DNA from: Micromonospora andamanensis
GTDB lineage: Bacteria > Actinomycetota > Actinomycetes > Mycobacteriales > Micromonosporaceae
Assembly (NCBI RefSeq): GCF_016863495.1
Contig: NZ_BOOZ01000034.1
Coordinates: 1 to 64,000 of the forward strand
Length of the DNA: 64,000 bases
Reading direction: 5' to 3'
Under the pieces are notes generated by a model. That model was not told the DNA's origin, ran no database searches, and saw only the letters and a list, made by a program, of their open reading frames with translations. This document shows, in pieces, positions 31,381-40,179 of the stretch; position 1 is the first letter of the stretch; every line of letters starts with the position of its first letter. Both the position numbers and the translations under genes were made by a program.

Positions 31381-32433
31381 ATGACCGAACCGACCGCCGG
31401 CTCGCCTGCCGGTCTGGATCTGGACCGGCTCGGTGGGTACCTCGCGGCACACCGCCCCGTCCTGGCCGCCGGGCCGTTACGGGCCGAGCTGATCGCCGGT
31501 GGCCGGTCGAACCTGACCTACCTGGTGCACGTCGGCGACCGGGAGGTGGTGCTGCGCCGCCCACCGCTCGGGCATGTGCTGGCCACCGCGCACGACATGG
31601 CCCGGGAGTTCCGGGTCATTTCCGCGCTCGCCCCGACAGACGTCCCGGTGCCCGGCGCCCTGTTGCTCTGCCCGGAGCCGGACGTGCTGGGCGCGCCGTT
31701 CTACCTGATGGAACGGATGCCGGGCGAGGTCTTCCGCAGCCGCTCCCGGACCGACCGGCTCACCGGCGCGCAGCGGCACGGGTTGGCCATGGCGATGATG
31801 GACACCCTGGCGGCGCTGCACACGGTCGAGCCGGCAGCTGTCGGCCTGGCCGACTTCGGTCGCCCGGAGGGGTTCCTGGCCCGGCAGGTCCGTCGCTGGT
31901 CGGGGCAGCTCGACCGGTCCCGGAGCCGGCCCCTGCCGGGCATCGACGAACTGCGCGACCGACTCGCCGCCACCGCACCCGAGGGCGCGAACGCGGGCCG
32001 GATCGTGCACGGTGACTTCCGGCTGGACAACCTGCTCGCCACCGTGCAACCGGTGACCGTGACGGCGGTGCTGGACTGGGAGATGGCCACCCTCGGCGAT
32101 CCGCTGGCCGACCTCGGGCTGTTGCTGACCTACTGGGACGTGCTCGGCGGCAGCGAGGTCTCCGACGGCAACCCGGTCGCCGACGGCCTCGGCCCGCGCG
32201 CCGGCTTCCCCAGCGGTGCCGAGCTGATCGACAGGTACGCCGGCCGCAGCGACGTCGATGTCGGCCCCCTGCACTGGCACATCGCGCTGGGCTGCTTCAA
32301 ACTCGCAGTCATCTGTGAGGGCATCCACTACCGGCACACCCTCGGCCAGACCCTCGGCGAGGGCTTCGACACCATCGGCGGCCTCGTCGCCCCGCTTGTC
32401 GCACACGGACTGACCGCGGTGAGGGAGACCTGA
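31381..32433 (+). CDS. Phosphotransferase family protein (ACAD10/APH-like kinase)
   Basis: 350 residues with the aminoglycoside-phosphotransferase/choline-kinase fold: GGRSNLTYLVHVGDREVVLRRP (nucleotide loop and Lys/Arg), catalytic HGDFRLDN, and metal-binding LDWEMATLGDPLADLG. The F-x-x-R-P-P variant and linkage to an acyl-CoA dehydrogenase match the ACAD10/11-type kinases, which phosphorylate 4-hydroxyacyl-CoA so that it can be catabolised. The stop overlaps the next ATG (TGATG), so kinase and dehydrogenase should be made in equal amounts. Substrate inferred. Confidence 0.88.
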   Translation: MTEPTAGSPAGLDLDRLGGYLAAHRPVLAAGPLRAELIAGGRSNLTYLVHVGDREVVLRRPPLGHVLATAHDMAREFRVISALAPTDVPVPGALLLCPEPDVLGAPFYLMERMPGEVFRSRSRTDRLTGAQRHGLAMAMMDTLAALHTVEPAAVGLADFGRPEGFLARQVRRWSGQLDRSRSRPLPGIDELRDRLAATAPEGANAGRIVHGDFRLDNLLATVQPVTVTAVLDWEMATLGDPLADLGLLLTYWDVLGGSEVSDGNPVADGLGPRAGFPSGAELIDRYAGRSDVDVGPLHWHIALGCFKLAVICEGIHYRHTLGQTLGEGFDTIGGLVAPLVAHGLTAVRET

Positions 32434-33644
32434 TGGACTTCGCGTACGACGCCCGGACCGAGCAGCTTCGCGTGGAGCTGACCGATTTCCTGGAGCAGCA
32501 CGTGTATCCGGCCGAGCCGGTGCACGCCGCCCAGGTGGCCGCCGCCGGTGACCCGTGGGCCCGCCCTGCGGTGCTGGCCGAGCTGAAGGCCGAGGCCCGC
32601 CGGCGTGGCCTGTGGAACCTCTTCCTGCCCGATCCGCGCCACGGTGCCGGGCTGACGAACCTCCAGTACGCCCCGCTGGCCGAGCTGACCGGGCGCAGCC
32701 CGCACCTCGCCCCGGAGGCGTTGAACTGCGCCGCACCGGACACCGGCAACATGGAACTGCTCGCCGAGTTCGGCTCTCCTGCACAACAGGAGCGCTGGCT
32801 CACCCCGCTGCTGGCCGGCGAGATCCGCTCCGCGTTCTGCATGACCGAGCCCGACGTGGCCTCCTCCGACGCGACGAACATCGCCACGTCGATCCGCCGC
32901 GACGGTGACCACTACGTCATCGACGGCCGCAAATGGTGGTCCTCGGGTGCGATGGATCCGGCCTGCGCGATCCTCATCGTGATGGGCAAGACCGACCCGA
33001 GTGCCGACCGGCACCGCCAGCAGAGCATGATCCTGGTCCCCCGCGACACCCCCGGGGTCACGGTACGCCGGGGCATGCGGGTCTTCGGCTACAGCGACGC
33101 CTCACACGGCGGCCACGCCGAGATCGACTTCGAGGGCGTACGCGTGCCGGCGGAGAACCTGGTCGGCGCCGAGGGCACCGGTTTCGCCATCGCCCAGGCC
33201 CGGCTCGGCCCCGGCCGCATCCACCACTGCATGCGCCTGATCGGCGCGGCCGAGCGAGCGTTGGAACTACTCTGCCGCCGGGCCGCCGAGCGGGTCGCCT
33301 TCGGCCGCCCCCTCGCCGAACAGGGCGTGGTACGCGAGTGGATCGCCGAGGCCCGGGTCCGCATCGAACAGGCCCGGCTACTGGTACTCAAGACGGCCTG
33401 GCTAATGGACACCGTCGGCAACAAGGGTGCGCACACCGAGATCCAGGCCATCAAGATCGCCACCCCCGCGATGGCCGAGTGGGTCATCGACAAGGCCATC
33501 CAGGCGTACGGGGCAGCCGGAGTCAGCCAGGACACTCCCCTCGCCCAGCTCTGGGCCCAGGCCCGCACACTGCGCCTCGCCGACGGCCCCGACGAGGTGC
33601 ACCGCAACAGTCTCGCCAAGCGCGAGCTCCGCCGCTGGGCCTAG
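32433..33644 (+). CDS. Acyl-CoA dehydrogenase (ACAD10/11-like)
   Basis: 403-residue flavoprotein. FAFD-type motifs: FCMTEPDVASSDATNIATSI (FAD/substrate), VIDGRKWWSSGAMDP, FAIAQARLGPGRIHHCMRLI, and IQAYGAAGVSQDTPLAQLW with the C-terminal DGPDEVHRNSLAKRE. It is coupled to the kinase gene by a one-base overlap. Together they could convert hydroxy fatty acyl-CoAs: phosphorylation, then elimination to an enoyl-CoA. Cytoplasmic lipid or hydroxy-acid catabolism. Followed by a convergent intergenic region with repeat copy B. Confidence 0.92.
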   Translation: MDFAYDARTEQLRVELTDFLEQHVYPAEPVHAAQVAAAGDPWARPAVLAELKAEARRRGLWNLFLPDPRHGAGLTNLQYAPLAELTGRSPHLAPEALNCAAPDTGNMELLAEFGSPAQQERWLTPLLAGEIRSAFCMTEPDVASSDATNIATSIRRDGDHYVIDGRKWWSSGAMDPACAILIVMGKTDPSADRHRQQSMILVPRDTPGVTVRRGMRVFGYSDASHGGHAEIDFEGVRVPAENLVGAEGTGFAIAQARLGPGRIHHCMRLIGAAERALELLCRRAAERVAFGRPLAEQGVVREWIAEARVRIEQARLLVLKTAWLMDTVGNKGAHTEIQAIKIATPAMAEWVIDKAIQAYGAAGVSQDTPLAQLWAQARTLRLADGPDEVHRNSLAKRELRRWA

Positions 33645-34117
33645 CGGCCAGCCGCATCCCACCGAACCGCCGGAGCAGCCAGCACAGGGTGACCGCCGGA
33701 CCTGGTGGCTGACCTGGTGGCGGGCCTGCTGGCGATCCATGCGGTCGCCGCACCCGAACACTCCCCGAGCGATCACCTTCCGTATCCGTCCCGCCCGCCC
33801 CCCGATGTGGTGCACGGCCCCTTTGCTCTGCTTCAACCGACGCAACAGTCACGCTCAGTGTCTGGATCCGGTCGATGACCGTATCCGCGCTTCGCGTTAC
33901 CGCTGTCCAGCCACCATTGCGTGGGTTGAAGCAGAGCAAAGCGCGCGAGGCATTGCTCCTGGACCTCGGTGGATAGTCACACAGCGTCAGATGCACGGGG
34001 AGTCACATCGGTCAGCCTGGGGCCCAGCCCGCGAGCGGCACGGCGTAGGCGATGCCGGGAAGGACGTACGCGGCGCGAGGGCGAAGCTCGGCGGCGGGAG
34101 TCCGGGGCGGCGCGGGG
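33645..34117. other. 473-bp convergent intergenic region with repeat
   Basis: No gene is visible. It contains element B (33821-33941), GCATTGCTC (33950-33958) and GTCACACAG (33976-33984). The last two words also occur after element A, with different spacing. Confidence 0.6.
33821..33941. repeat. Inverted-repeat element, copy B (121 bp)
   Basis: Left arm 33821-33845 (CTTTGCTCTGCTTCAACC, then GACGCAA), right arm 33917-33941 (TTGCGTGG, then GTTGAAGCAGAGCAAAG). The arms match copy A at all but one base; the interior is different. Outside the right arm both copies continue GCGnGCGAGG. Confidence 0.85.
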
Positions 34118-35164
34118 TCAGGCGGAGGCGCGCTCCACGAACTGGGTGTCCAGGACGACGTGTGGGGCGGGGATCTCGTCGCCGCGGATCCGGGCGACAA
34201 GTAGTCGGGCCATCTGCCGGCCCATCTCCTCCACGGGCTGGAAGACCGACGTCAACGGCGGGTTGGCCTGTCGGGCGATCGGCTCGTCGCCGAAGCCGAC
34301 CACTGCCACGTCCTGCGGTACCCGGCAGCCGGCCTCCCGCAGCGTCCGCATGGCGCCGAAGGCCATCAGGTCGGCGGCCACGAACACGGCGTCCAGGTCG
34401 GGGCAGCGCTCCAGCAGCTTCCGCATGGCCGTCGCCCCGCTCTCCTCGCTGAAGTCGCCGTACGCGATCAGGTCGGGGTCGACGCCGAACCCGGCGGTGC
34501 GGACCGCGTCCCGGTAGCCGGACAACCGGGCCAGGCCGGCGCCCATGTCCTGCGGGCCGGCGATGGTGGCGATGCGCCGCCGGCCCCGGTCGGCGAGGTA
34601 CTCGACGGCCTGCCGTGCCCCACCGGCGTTGTCGACGTCGACGAACGAGACGGGCTGCGCCTCGGGGTGCAGCATCCGCGCGGGCCGCCCGCCGAGCACG
34701 GTGGGCAGGTCACGCTCTTCCAGCAGGGTGGGCAGTGGATCGTCGTCGTGCAGCGAGAGCAGCAGCACCCCGTCGACGTGCTGGTTGGTCAGGTGGTGCT
34801 CGACCCGCTCCCGCTCCAGCGGCGACTGGGCCATGGCCAGCCACAGCTGCAACGGTGTCTCCAGCAGGGCTGAGCTGATCCCCCGGACGATGCCGGCGAA
34901 GAACGGCTCGGCGAAGATCCGCTCACCGGACTCGCTGACCACCAGGGCCACCGAGTCGGTCCGTTGGGTGACAAGTGCCCGGGCGGCACGGTTCGGTACG
35001 TACCCCAGCTCGGCGATGGCCTGCTGCACGGCGGCCCGGGCCTCCGGACTCACCTGCGGAGAGCCGTTGACCACGCGGGAAACCGTGCCGCGGCCAACTC
35101 CGGCGCGGGCGGCGACCGCGTCGAGCGTCGGCCGCCCGAGCGACCGGGTGCGCTGCGTTGTCAT
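34118..35164 (-). CDS. cebR: LacI-family repressor of cellobiose/cellulose genes
   Basis: 348 residues. LacI helix-turn-helix TLDAVAARAGVGRGTVSRVV, then a sugar-binding domain (HVDGVLLLSLHDDDPLPTLL, RRIATIAGPQDMGAGLARLS, DVAVVGFGDEPIARQ). Its place behind cebEFG-bglC and the matching TGGGAGCGCTCCCA-like boxes identify it as CebR, which is released by cellobiose. The second ATG (35164) is taken as start because GGAGGAG lies between the first ATG (35182) and it. Expected targets in this window: cebEFG-bglC and the GH9 cellulase. Confidence 0.87.
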   Translation of the reverse strand: MTTQRTRSLGRPTLDAVAARAGVGRGTVSRVVNGSPQVSPEARAAVQQAIAELGYVPNRAARALVTQRTDSVALVVSESGERIFAEPFFAGIVRGISSALLETPLQLWLAMAQSPLERERVEHHLTNQHVDGVLLLSLHDDDPLPTLLEERDLPTVLGGRPARMLHPEAQPVSFVDVDNAGGARQAVEYLADRGRRRIATIAGPQDMGAGLARLSGYRDAVRTAGFGVDPDLIAYGDFSEESGATAMRKLLERCPDLDAVFVAADLMAFGAMRTLREAGCRVPQDVAVVGFGDEPIARQANPPLTSVFQPVEEMGRQMARLLVARIRGDEIPAPHVVLDTQFVERASA

Positions 35165-35184
35165 CGTCTGCTCCTCCGACATCA

Positions 35185-35225
35185 GGCGGCCCCGGCACCT
35201 TCACCAGCGTTGGTGCCGGGCCGCC
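35185..35225 (-). terminator. Hairpin between bglC and cebR
   Basis: Stem GGCGGCCCCGGCACC / GGTGCCGGGCCGCC with one bulged C and a 12-nt loop. It should end or attenuate the cebEFG-bglC transcript before cebR. Confidence 0.6.
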
Positions 35226-35246
35226 CGTTACTGGCTGGCCATCGCC

Positions 35247-36680
35247 CTATTGTGCGGCCAGACCGTTGCGTCGGATCACCTCCGCGTACCACCTGGCACT
35301 GGACTTGGGGATGCGCGTCTGCTTGTCGTAGTCGACGTAGATCATGCCGAACCGCTTCGTGTAGCCCCAGGCCCACTCGAAATTATCCATCAGCGACCAG
35401 GCGAAGTATCCACGCAGGGGGACGCCCGCGCTGATCGCCTCGTGCGAGGCGCGCAGGTGCGCGTCGAAGTAGGCCAGCCGGTCCACGTCATCGACCTGCC
35501 CGTCGACCACCTCGTCGATGAAAGCCGAGCCGTTCTCGGTGACGTAGAGCGGAAGGTCCGTGTACTCCTCGTGCACCCGGCGCAGCGTCTCCACCAGACC
35601 GGGGGCGTCGATCTCCCACCCCATGTCGGTCACCGGCACACCCCGGGTGACGAACCGGACGTCCTCGCTGCCCGGCCAGCAGGCCTGGGCCCGCCAGTAG
35701 GCTTCCGGCTGCTCGCCGGGGACCGGCGCGGCCACCACGTGCCGGCTGTAGTAGTTGACCCCCACCACGTCCAGCGGCGTGGCGATGGTGGCCAGGTCAC
35801 CGTCGTGAACGTGGCCGAAGTCGGTCACCTTCGCCAGGTCGGCGACCAGGTCATCGGGGTACGCGCCACGCAGGATCGGGTCGAGGAAGAACCGGTTGGC
35901 CAACCCGTCGATCCGCCGGGCCGCGTCGATGTCGCCCGGCGCGTCGCTGGCCGGGGTGACCGGGTACAGGTTGACCGTCACCCCGAGCTGCGCCCCCGGC
36001 ACCGCCGTACGCAACGCCTGCACGGCGAGCCCGTGCCCGAGCATCAGGTGGTGTCCGGCACGGACCGCGTCGGCCCCGTCGGAACGGCCCGGGGCGTGCA
36101 CCCCGGAGCCGTAGCCGAGGAAGGCCGAGCACCATGGCTCGTTGAGGGTCGTCCAGTACTTCACCCGGTCACCGAGCGCGTCGGCCATCAGCAGGGCGTA
36201 GTCGGCGAACCGGGCTGCGGTGTCCCGGGCCGGCCAGCCGCCGGCGTCCTCCAACTCCTGCGGCAGGTCCCAGTGATAGAGGGTGAGCCAGGGCTCGATC
36301 CCGTTGGCCATCAGCTCGTCGACCAGCCGCTGGTAGAAGTCGAGCCCTTCGCGGTTCGCCGGGCCCGACCCGCCCGGCTGCACCCGGGGCCAGGAGACCG
36401 AGAAGCGGTACGACTTCAACCCCAGCTCGGCCATCAGCCGGACATCGTCGGTGAGCCGGTGGTAGTGGTCGCAGGCGACATCGCCGGTGTGCCCGGCGAC
36501 CGTCCGGCCCTCGGTGTGGCTGAAGGTGTCCCAGATCGACGCGGTCCGGCCGCCCTCGTTCGCCGCGCCCTCGATCTGGTAAGCGGCGGTCGCCGCGCCC
36601 CAGAGGAAGCCGGGCGGGAAGGTCAGCGGCGGACGCTCGTCGAGGACGCCGACAGCGGGCGGGGTGGCGGGGTTGCTCAC
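35247..36680 (-). CDS. bglC: Intracellular GH1 beta-glucosidase
   Basis: 477 residues, no signal peptide; hydrolyses imported cellobiose and cellotriose to glucose. GH1 features: FLWGAATAAYQIEG, LYHWDLPQELEDAGGW, acid/base Glu in WTTLNEPWCSAFLGY, nucleophile Glu in LYVTENGSAF, and aglycone/glycone residues in YFAWSLMDNFEWAWGY. The GTG start overlaps the cebG stop (GTGA), so it is coupled to the transporter. Matches Streptomyces BglC in content and position. Removal of cellobiose by this enzyme also resets CebR. Confidence 0.94.
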   Translation of the reverse strand: MSNPATPPAVGVLDERPPLTFPPGFLWGAATAAYQIEGAANEGGRTASIWDTFSHTEGRTVAGHTGDVACDHYHRLTDDVRLMAELGLKSYRFSVSWPRVQPGGSGPANREGLDFYQRLVDELMANGIEPWLTLYHWDLPQELEDAGGWPARDTAARFADYALLMADALGDRVKYWTTLNEPWCSAFLGYGSGVHAPGRSDGADAVRAGHHLMLGHGLAVQALRTAVPGAQLGVTVNLYPVTPASDAPGDIDAARRIDGLANRFFLDPILRGAYPDDLVADLAKVTDFGHVHDGDLATIATPLDVVGVNYYSRHVVAAPVPGEQPEAYWRAQACWPGSEDVRFVTRGVPVTDMGWEIDAPGLVETLRRVHEEYTDLPLYVTENGSAFIDEVVDGQVDDVDRLAYFDAHLRASHEAISAGVPLRGYFAWSLMDNFEWAWGYTKRFGMIYVDYDKQTRIPKSSARWYAEVIRRNGLAAQ

Positions 36681-37519
36681 GACTTGACTGCACCTTCCAT
36701 GATCCCGCCGATGATCTGGCGGCCGAAGAGAAGAAAGACGAGCACCAGCGGGATGGTGCCGACCGCCGTGGCGGCGAAGACCTGGGAGTAGTCCGTGTAG
36801 TAGGCGTACGACAGGAAGGAGAGCGAGACCTGCAGGGTCGGGTTCTCCGGGGTGAGGATCGCGTACGGCCAGAGGAAGGAGTTCCAGGTCTCCATGAAGG
36901 TGAGCAGACCGAGCACGCCGGCCGCCGGCCGCAGCGCCGGCAGCACGATGTTCCAGTAGATCCGGAACGTACTGGCACCGTCGACCCGACCGGCCTCGAT
37001 CAGCTCGTCGGAGATCGCCTGGCTGGCGTACTGCCGCATCATGAACACGCCGAAGGCGCTGACCAGGAACGGCACGGTGACCGCGTAGAGGGTGTCGTAC
37101 CACCCCAGCGACTGCATCATGCTCCAGAGCGGGATGAGGCCCATCTGGGTCGGGATCATCATGGTGACGATGATCGCCAGCAGCAGCACGTTGCGACCGC
37201 GGAAGCGCAGCTTCGCGAAGGCGAAGCCGGCGAGTGAGCCGGTGAGCACCACCGACACGGTGACCACCGACGAGACGATGATCGAGTTCATCAGGCCCTT
37301 GAGGAAGTTGGCCGCGTCGTTGTCGAGCACCCGCCCGAAGTTGTCACCGAATGCGCCAGCCGGGGTCATCGGCGGTGGCACATCGTTGATCGACTCCAGG
37401 CTGCGGGTGCCGATCACGATCATGTAGTAGAAGGGGTAGATCGACAGCAGCGCCGCCAGGACGAGCGCCATGTAGGTGAGTGGACTGGTGCGCCACAGGC
37501 GCTTTGAAGCCGAGATCAT
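36677..37519 (-). CDS. cebG: Cellobiose ABC transporter permease 2 (MalG type)
   Basis: 280 residues, six transmembrane helices; MalG-like start LTYMALVLAALLSIYPFYYM and EAA loop EAGRVDGASTFRIYWNIVLP that docks to the shared MsiK-type ATPase. No ATPase gene is present in the locus, as is usual in Streptomyces and relatives where MsiK serves several transporters. Starts 10 bp after cebF with GAGG upstream; overlaps bglC. C-terminus GAVKS. Confidence 0.92.
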   Translation of the reverse strand: MISASKRLWRTSPLTYMALVLAALLSIYPFYYMIVIGTRSLESINDVPPPMTPAGAFGDNFGRVLDNDAANFLKGLMNSIIVSSVVTVSVVLTGSLAGFAFAKLRFRGRNVLLLAIIVTMMIPTQMGLIPLWSMMQSLGWYDTLYAVTVPFLVSAFGVFMMRQYASQAISDELIEAGRVDGASTFRIYWNIVLPALRPAAGVLGLLTFMETWNSFLWPYAILTPENPTLQVSLSFLSYAYYTDYSQVFAATAVGTIPLVLVFLLFGRQIIGGIMEGAVKS

Positions 37520-37529
37520 CGATCTGTCC

Positions 37530-38498
37530 TCACTTGGACGCGCGGCGGACGAGTACGAAGTTGATCAGCGACACGAAGACGATGATCATGAAGATCGCCC
37601 AGGCGACCGCGGCTCCGTAACCTGCGGTACTCAGGTTGTAGATGCCCTTCTCGTACATGTACATGGCCAGCGTCTGGTACTCCCGCTGGTTGCCGCCGAT
37701 GATGCTGCCGTTGCCGAAGAGCAGCGGCTCGGTGAAGAGCTGCATGCCACCGATCGTGGAGAGGATGACCACGAAGATGAAGGTGGGCTTAAGCATCGGC
37801 AGGGTGATCTGCCAGAACTGCCGCCACGGGCTGGCCCCGTCGATCGCGGCGGCCTCGTACAGGTCCTTCGGGATGGCCTGCATGCCGGCGAGCAGGATCA
37901 GCGTGTTGTAGCCGGTCCACCGCCAGTTGACCATGGTCGCGATCGCGGTCCAGGAACTCCACTCCTGGGCACGCCAGTCGATCTGGTCCACCCCGACGAG
38001 GCCAAGCAGCCAGTTGAACAGGCCGAAGTCGCGCTGGAACAGCATGCCGAAGACGATCGCGACGGCGGCCACCGAAACCACGTTCGGTACGAAGATGGCC
38101 ATCCGGAAGAAGGTCTTGGCGCGCAGCAGGGTCTGGTTGAGCAGGTTCGCCAGGAACAGCGCCATCAGCAGCTGCGGAATGGTCGACAGGGCGAAGATGC
38201 CGAACGTGTTGACCAGCGCGTTCCAGAAGTAGTCGTCCTTGATCAGCGCGGTGTAGTTGTCGAACCCGATGAAGGTGTGCTCGCCGATCATGTCCCAGTC
38301 GTGCAGCGACATCCAGGCGGTGCGCAGCATCGGGTACAACCCGAAGGCCCCGAAGATCAGGAAGAACGGCGCGATGTAGAGGTACGGGGAGTACTTGAGA
38401 TCCAGGCGGTTGAAGAGATAGCCCCGGCGGCGGTGGGAGGGGGCGTCGGGGGGTGGTGCTGCTGGCGACGGCGGTGCCGTCGTGGCCGACAGGCTCAT
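37530..38498 (-). CDS. cebF: Cellobiose ABC transporter permease 1 (MalF type)
   Basis: 322 residues. A Pro/Ala-rich cytoplasmic N-terminus (TAPPSPAAPPPDAP) precedes six transmembrane helices (YLYIAPFFLIFGAFGLYPML and onward); EAA loop EAAAIDGASPWRQFWQITLP. AAGGAA precedes the ATG. Forms the membrane channel with CebG. Lies 109 bp downstream of cebE, separated by a strong hairpin. Confidence 0.92.
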   Translation of the reverse strand: MSLSATTAPPSPAAPPPDAPSHRRRGYLFNRLDLKYSPYLYIAPFFLIFGAFGLYPMLRTAWMSLHDWDMIGEHTFIGFDNYTALIKDDYFWNALVNTFGIFALSTIPQLLMALFLANLLNQTLLRAKTFFRMAIFVPNVVSVAAVAIVFGMLFQRDFGLFNWLLGLVGVDQIDWRAQEWSSWTAIATMVNWRWTGYNTLILLAGMQAIPKDLYEAAAIDGASPWRQFWQITLPMLKPTFIFVVILSTIGGMQLFTEPLLFGNGSIIGGNQREYQTLAMYMYEKGIYNLSTAGYGAAVAWAIFMIIVFVSLINFVLVRRASK

Positions 38499-38562
38499 GC
38501 GAATTTCCTTTTCCAGCGAGGCCCGGGGGCCCTCGCGCAGGATGCTGCGCGGTGGGGACCGA

Positions 38563-38596
38563 CCGGTGGCGTCCGGGTAATCCCGAACGCCACCGG
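38563..38596 (-). terminator. Hairpin in the cebE-cebF gap
   Basis: 15-bp arms CCGGTGGCGTCCGGG / CCCGAACGCCACCGG with one mismatch and a 4-nt loop, directly after cebE. Such structures usually stabilise the binding-protein message or partly terminate, so that CebE exceeds CebFG. Confidence 0.6.
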
Positions 38597-38607
38597 AAGG
38601 GAATCAC

Positions 38608-39897
38608 TCAGAAGACACCCTGAGTCTTCGCGTCATTCGTGAACTGCTCCCAGGCCGCATCCTTGCTGGCCTGCCCGTTCTCGAACGCCCGCATCGCCGG
38701 CTCGAACGCGTTCTCCTTCACCGCCTGGTGCTTCGGGCCCAGGTGCACCGGCTGGATCTTGGCGACGCTCTCGCCGAAGATCTTGCCGGTCGGCGCGTTG
38801 CTGAAGTACTCGTTGGTGTAGCTGAGGAAGGCCTCGTTCTTCAGCGCCTCCAGGTTGGTGGGCAGCGGGCCCTTGGCCTTGAAGGCCTCCACCTGGCTGG
38901 TGGCGTTGGTCAGGAACTCGGCGAGCTTCGCCGCCTCCTCCGGGTACTTGCTCTGCTCCGGCACGGCCAGCCACGAGCCGCCCCAGTTGCCGCCGCCACC
39001 GGGCACGGCCGCCACGTCCCACTTGCCCTTGTTGGCCTCACCGGAGTTGTCCGCGACGATGCCGAGCATCCAGGACGGGCAGAAGGTGGCCGCGAAGGTG
39101 CCCTGCTTGAAGCCACCGGACCACTCCGGCGACCAGGTGGACGCCTTGGCGGAGATGTCCACCATCGAGGTCGCGGTGTCCCAGGCGGCCTTCACCGCGG
39201 GGCTGGTGTCCGCGATGATGTTGTTTTCCTTGTCGTAGAACAGGTCGCTGCCCTGCTGGAACAGCACGCCGTTGGAGACGGCGGTGATCGAGTCGACGAA
39301 CGCCTTACCGGTGGCCTGCTTGTACTTCTGGCCAGCCTGGTGGAAGCCGTTCCAGTCCGGCCAGAGAGCCGAGACCGCGTCCCGCTCGGTGGGCAGGCCG
39401 GCCGCCTCGAACAGGTCCTTGCGGTAGCAGACGGCGAGGCTGCCGACGTCGGTCGGCACGCCGATCAGCCGACCGTCAGGCGCCTTGCCCAGCTCCCACT
39501 TCCAGGGCAGGTAGTCGTCGGCGATCTCGGACGACACAAGCGGAGTCAGGTCGGCCCAGTTGCGCGGGTTGGCCTTGAACTCGTTGAGGATGCCCTCTTC
39601 CAGGGCGGTCACGTCGGCCGCGCCCTTGCCGGTGGCGAGGTAACGGACCAGCTTCGGCCGGTACTCACCGAGCTGGGCGGTCTTGCGCAGCTCGACCTTG
39701 ATGCCGGTCTGCTGCTCGTACTGCTTGACGAGCTCGTCGTAGCCGAACTCGCCGAAGGTGTCGACGACCAGCTTCTCGGGCTTCTCGCCCTCGGCCGGCG
39801 TGTCGTCGTCATTGCCGCAGGCCGCGAGCCCGCCGATGGCGGTGATCGCGGCCAGGGTGGCTGCCGCCATGCGGGAACGCCGCGTGGTGAGGCTCAT
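38608..39897 (-). CDS. cebE: Cellobiose/cello-oligosaccharide-binding lipoprotein
   Basis: 429 residues. Lipoprotein signal with lipobox GLAAC (Cys27), then a family 1 solute-binding protein (VDTFGEFGYDELVKQYEQQT, GRLIGVPTDVGSLAVCYR, GGSWLAVPEQSKYPEEAAKL). By synteny with Streptomyces ceb clusters it captures cellobiose and cellotriose at the cell surface and delivers them to CebFG. AGAGGGG precedes the ATG at 39897; an ATG 29 codons earlier lacks a ribosome site. First gene of the operon; two CebR boxes lie 125-191 bp upstream. Confidence 0.93.
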   Translation of the reverse strand: MSLTTRRSRMAAATLAAITAIGGLAACGNDDDTPAEGEKPEKLVVDTFGEFGYDELVKQYEQQTGIKVELRKTAQLGEYRPKLVRYLATGKGAADVTALEEGILNEFKANPRNWADLTPLVSSEIADDYLPWKWELGKAPDGRLIGVPTDVGSLAVCYRKDLFEAAGLPTERDAVSALWPDWNGFHQAGQKYKQATGKAFVDSITAVSNGVLFQQGSDLFYDKENNIIADTSPAVKAAWDTATSMVDISAKASTWSPEWSGGFKQGTFAATFCPSWMLGIVADNSGEANKGKWDVAAVPGGGGNWGGSWLAVPEQSKYPEEAAKLAEFLTNATSQVEAFKAKGPLPTNLEALKNEAFLSYTNEYFSNAPTGKIFGESVAKIQPVHLGPKHQAVKENAFEPAMRAFENGQASKDAAWEQFTNDAKTQGVF

Positions 39898-40021
39898 CCT
39901 GACCCCTCTTTCGATGGTGAGGCTGCTATGTCTGTGGTGGGGGGTGCCGCAGCGCCTGCCGACACCGGCTCGGTCAGTCGGCATCGGCGCCCAGGAGCGC
40001 GGGTATGTGATCCACGCCTCT

Positions 40022-40035
40022 TGGGAACGCTCCCA
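40022..40035. promoter_or_regulatory. CebR box 1 (over the cebE transcription start)
   Basis: TGGGAACGCTCCCA, one mismatch to the CebR consensus. It starts 2 bp downstream of the -10 hexamer on the minus strand, so a bound repressor would cover the start point. Confidence 0.8.
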
Positions 40036-40037
40036 TG

Positions 40038-40066
40038 AGATTGCCGGCAGGTGTCGGGAGTGTCAA
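40038..40066 (-). promoter_or_regulatory. cebE promoter
   Basis: Minus strand: TTGACA (40066-40061), 17-nt spacer, CAATCT (40043-40038). It sits exactly between the two CebR boxes. Confidence 0.65.
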
Positions 40067-40074
40067 TAGTCCAG

Positions 40075-40088
40075 TGGGAGCGATCCCA
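40075..40088. promoter_or_regulatory. CebR box 2 (upstream of the -35)
   Basis: TGGGAGCGATCCCA, one mismatch to the CebR consensus; 53 bp from box 1, i.e. about five helical turns, which would let repressors on both boxes face the same side. Confidence 0.8.
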
Positions 40089-40179
40089 GATCGTTACCAC
40101 GCAGCTCGTTTGACCCGGCAAACAATTGGGAAACGCCGATGGGCTGCGCGTTCGTAAGGGGCAGTGGAGACAGCGTCGG

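Noticed and set aside
34118..35164. Repressor specific for the xylan genes
   Set aside because: Its neighbours and boxes match the ceb system; the xylan locus has its own LacI gene at 1-807 and different boxes.
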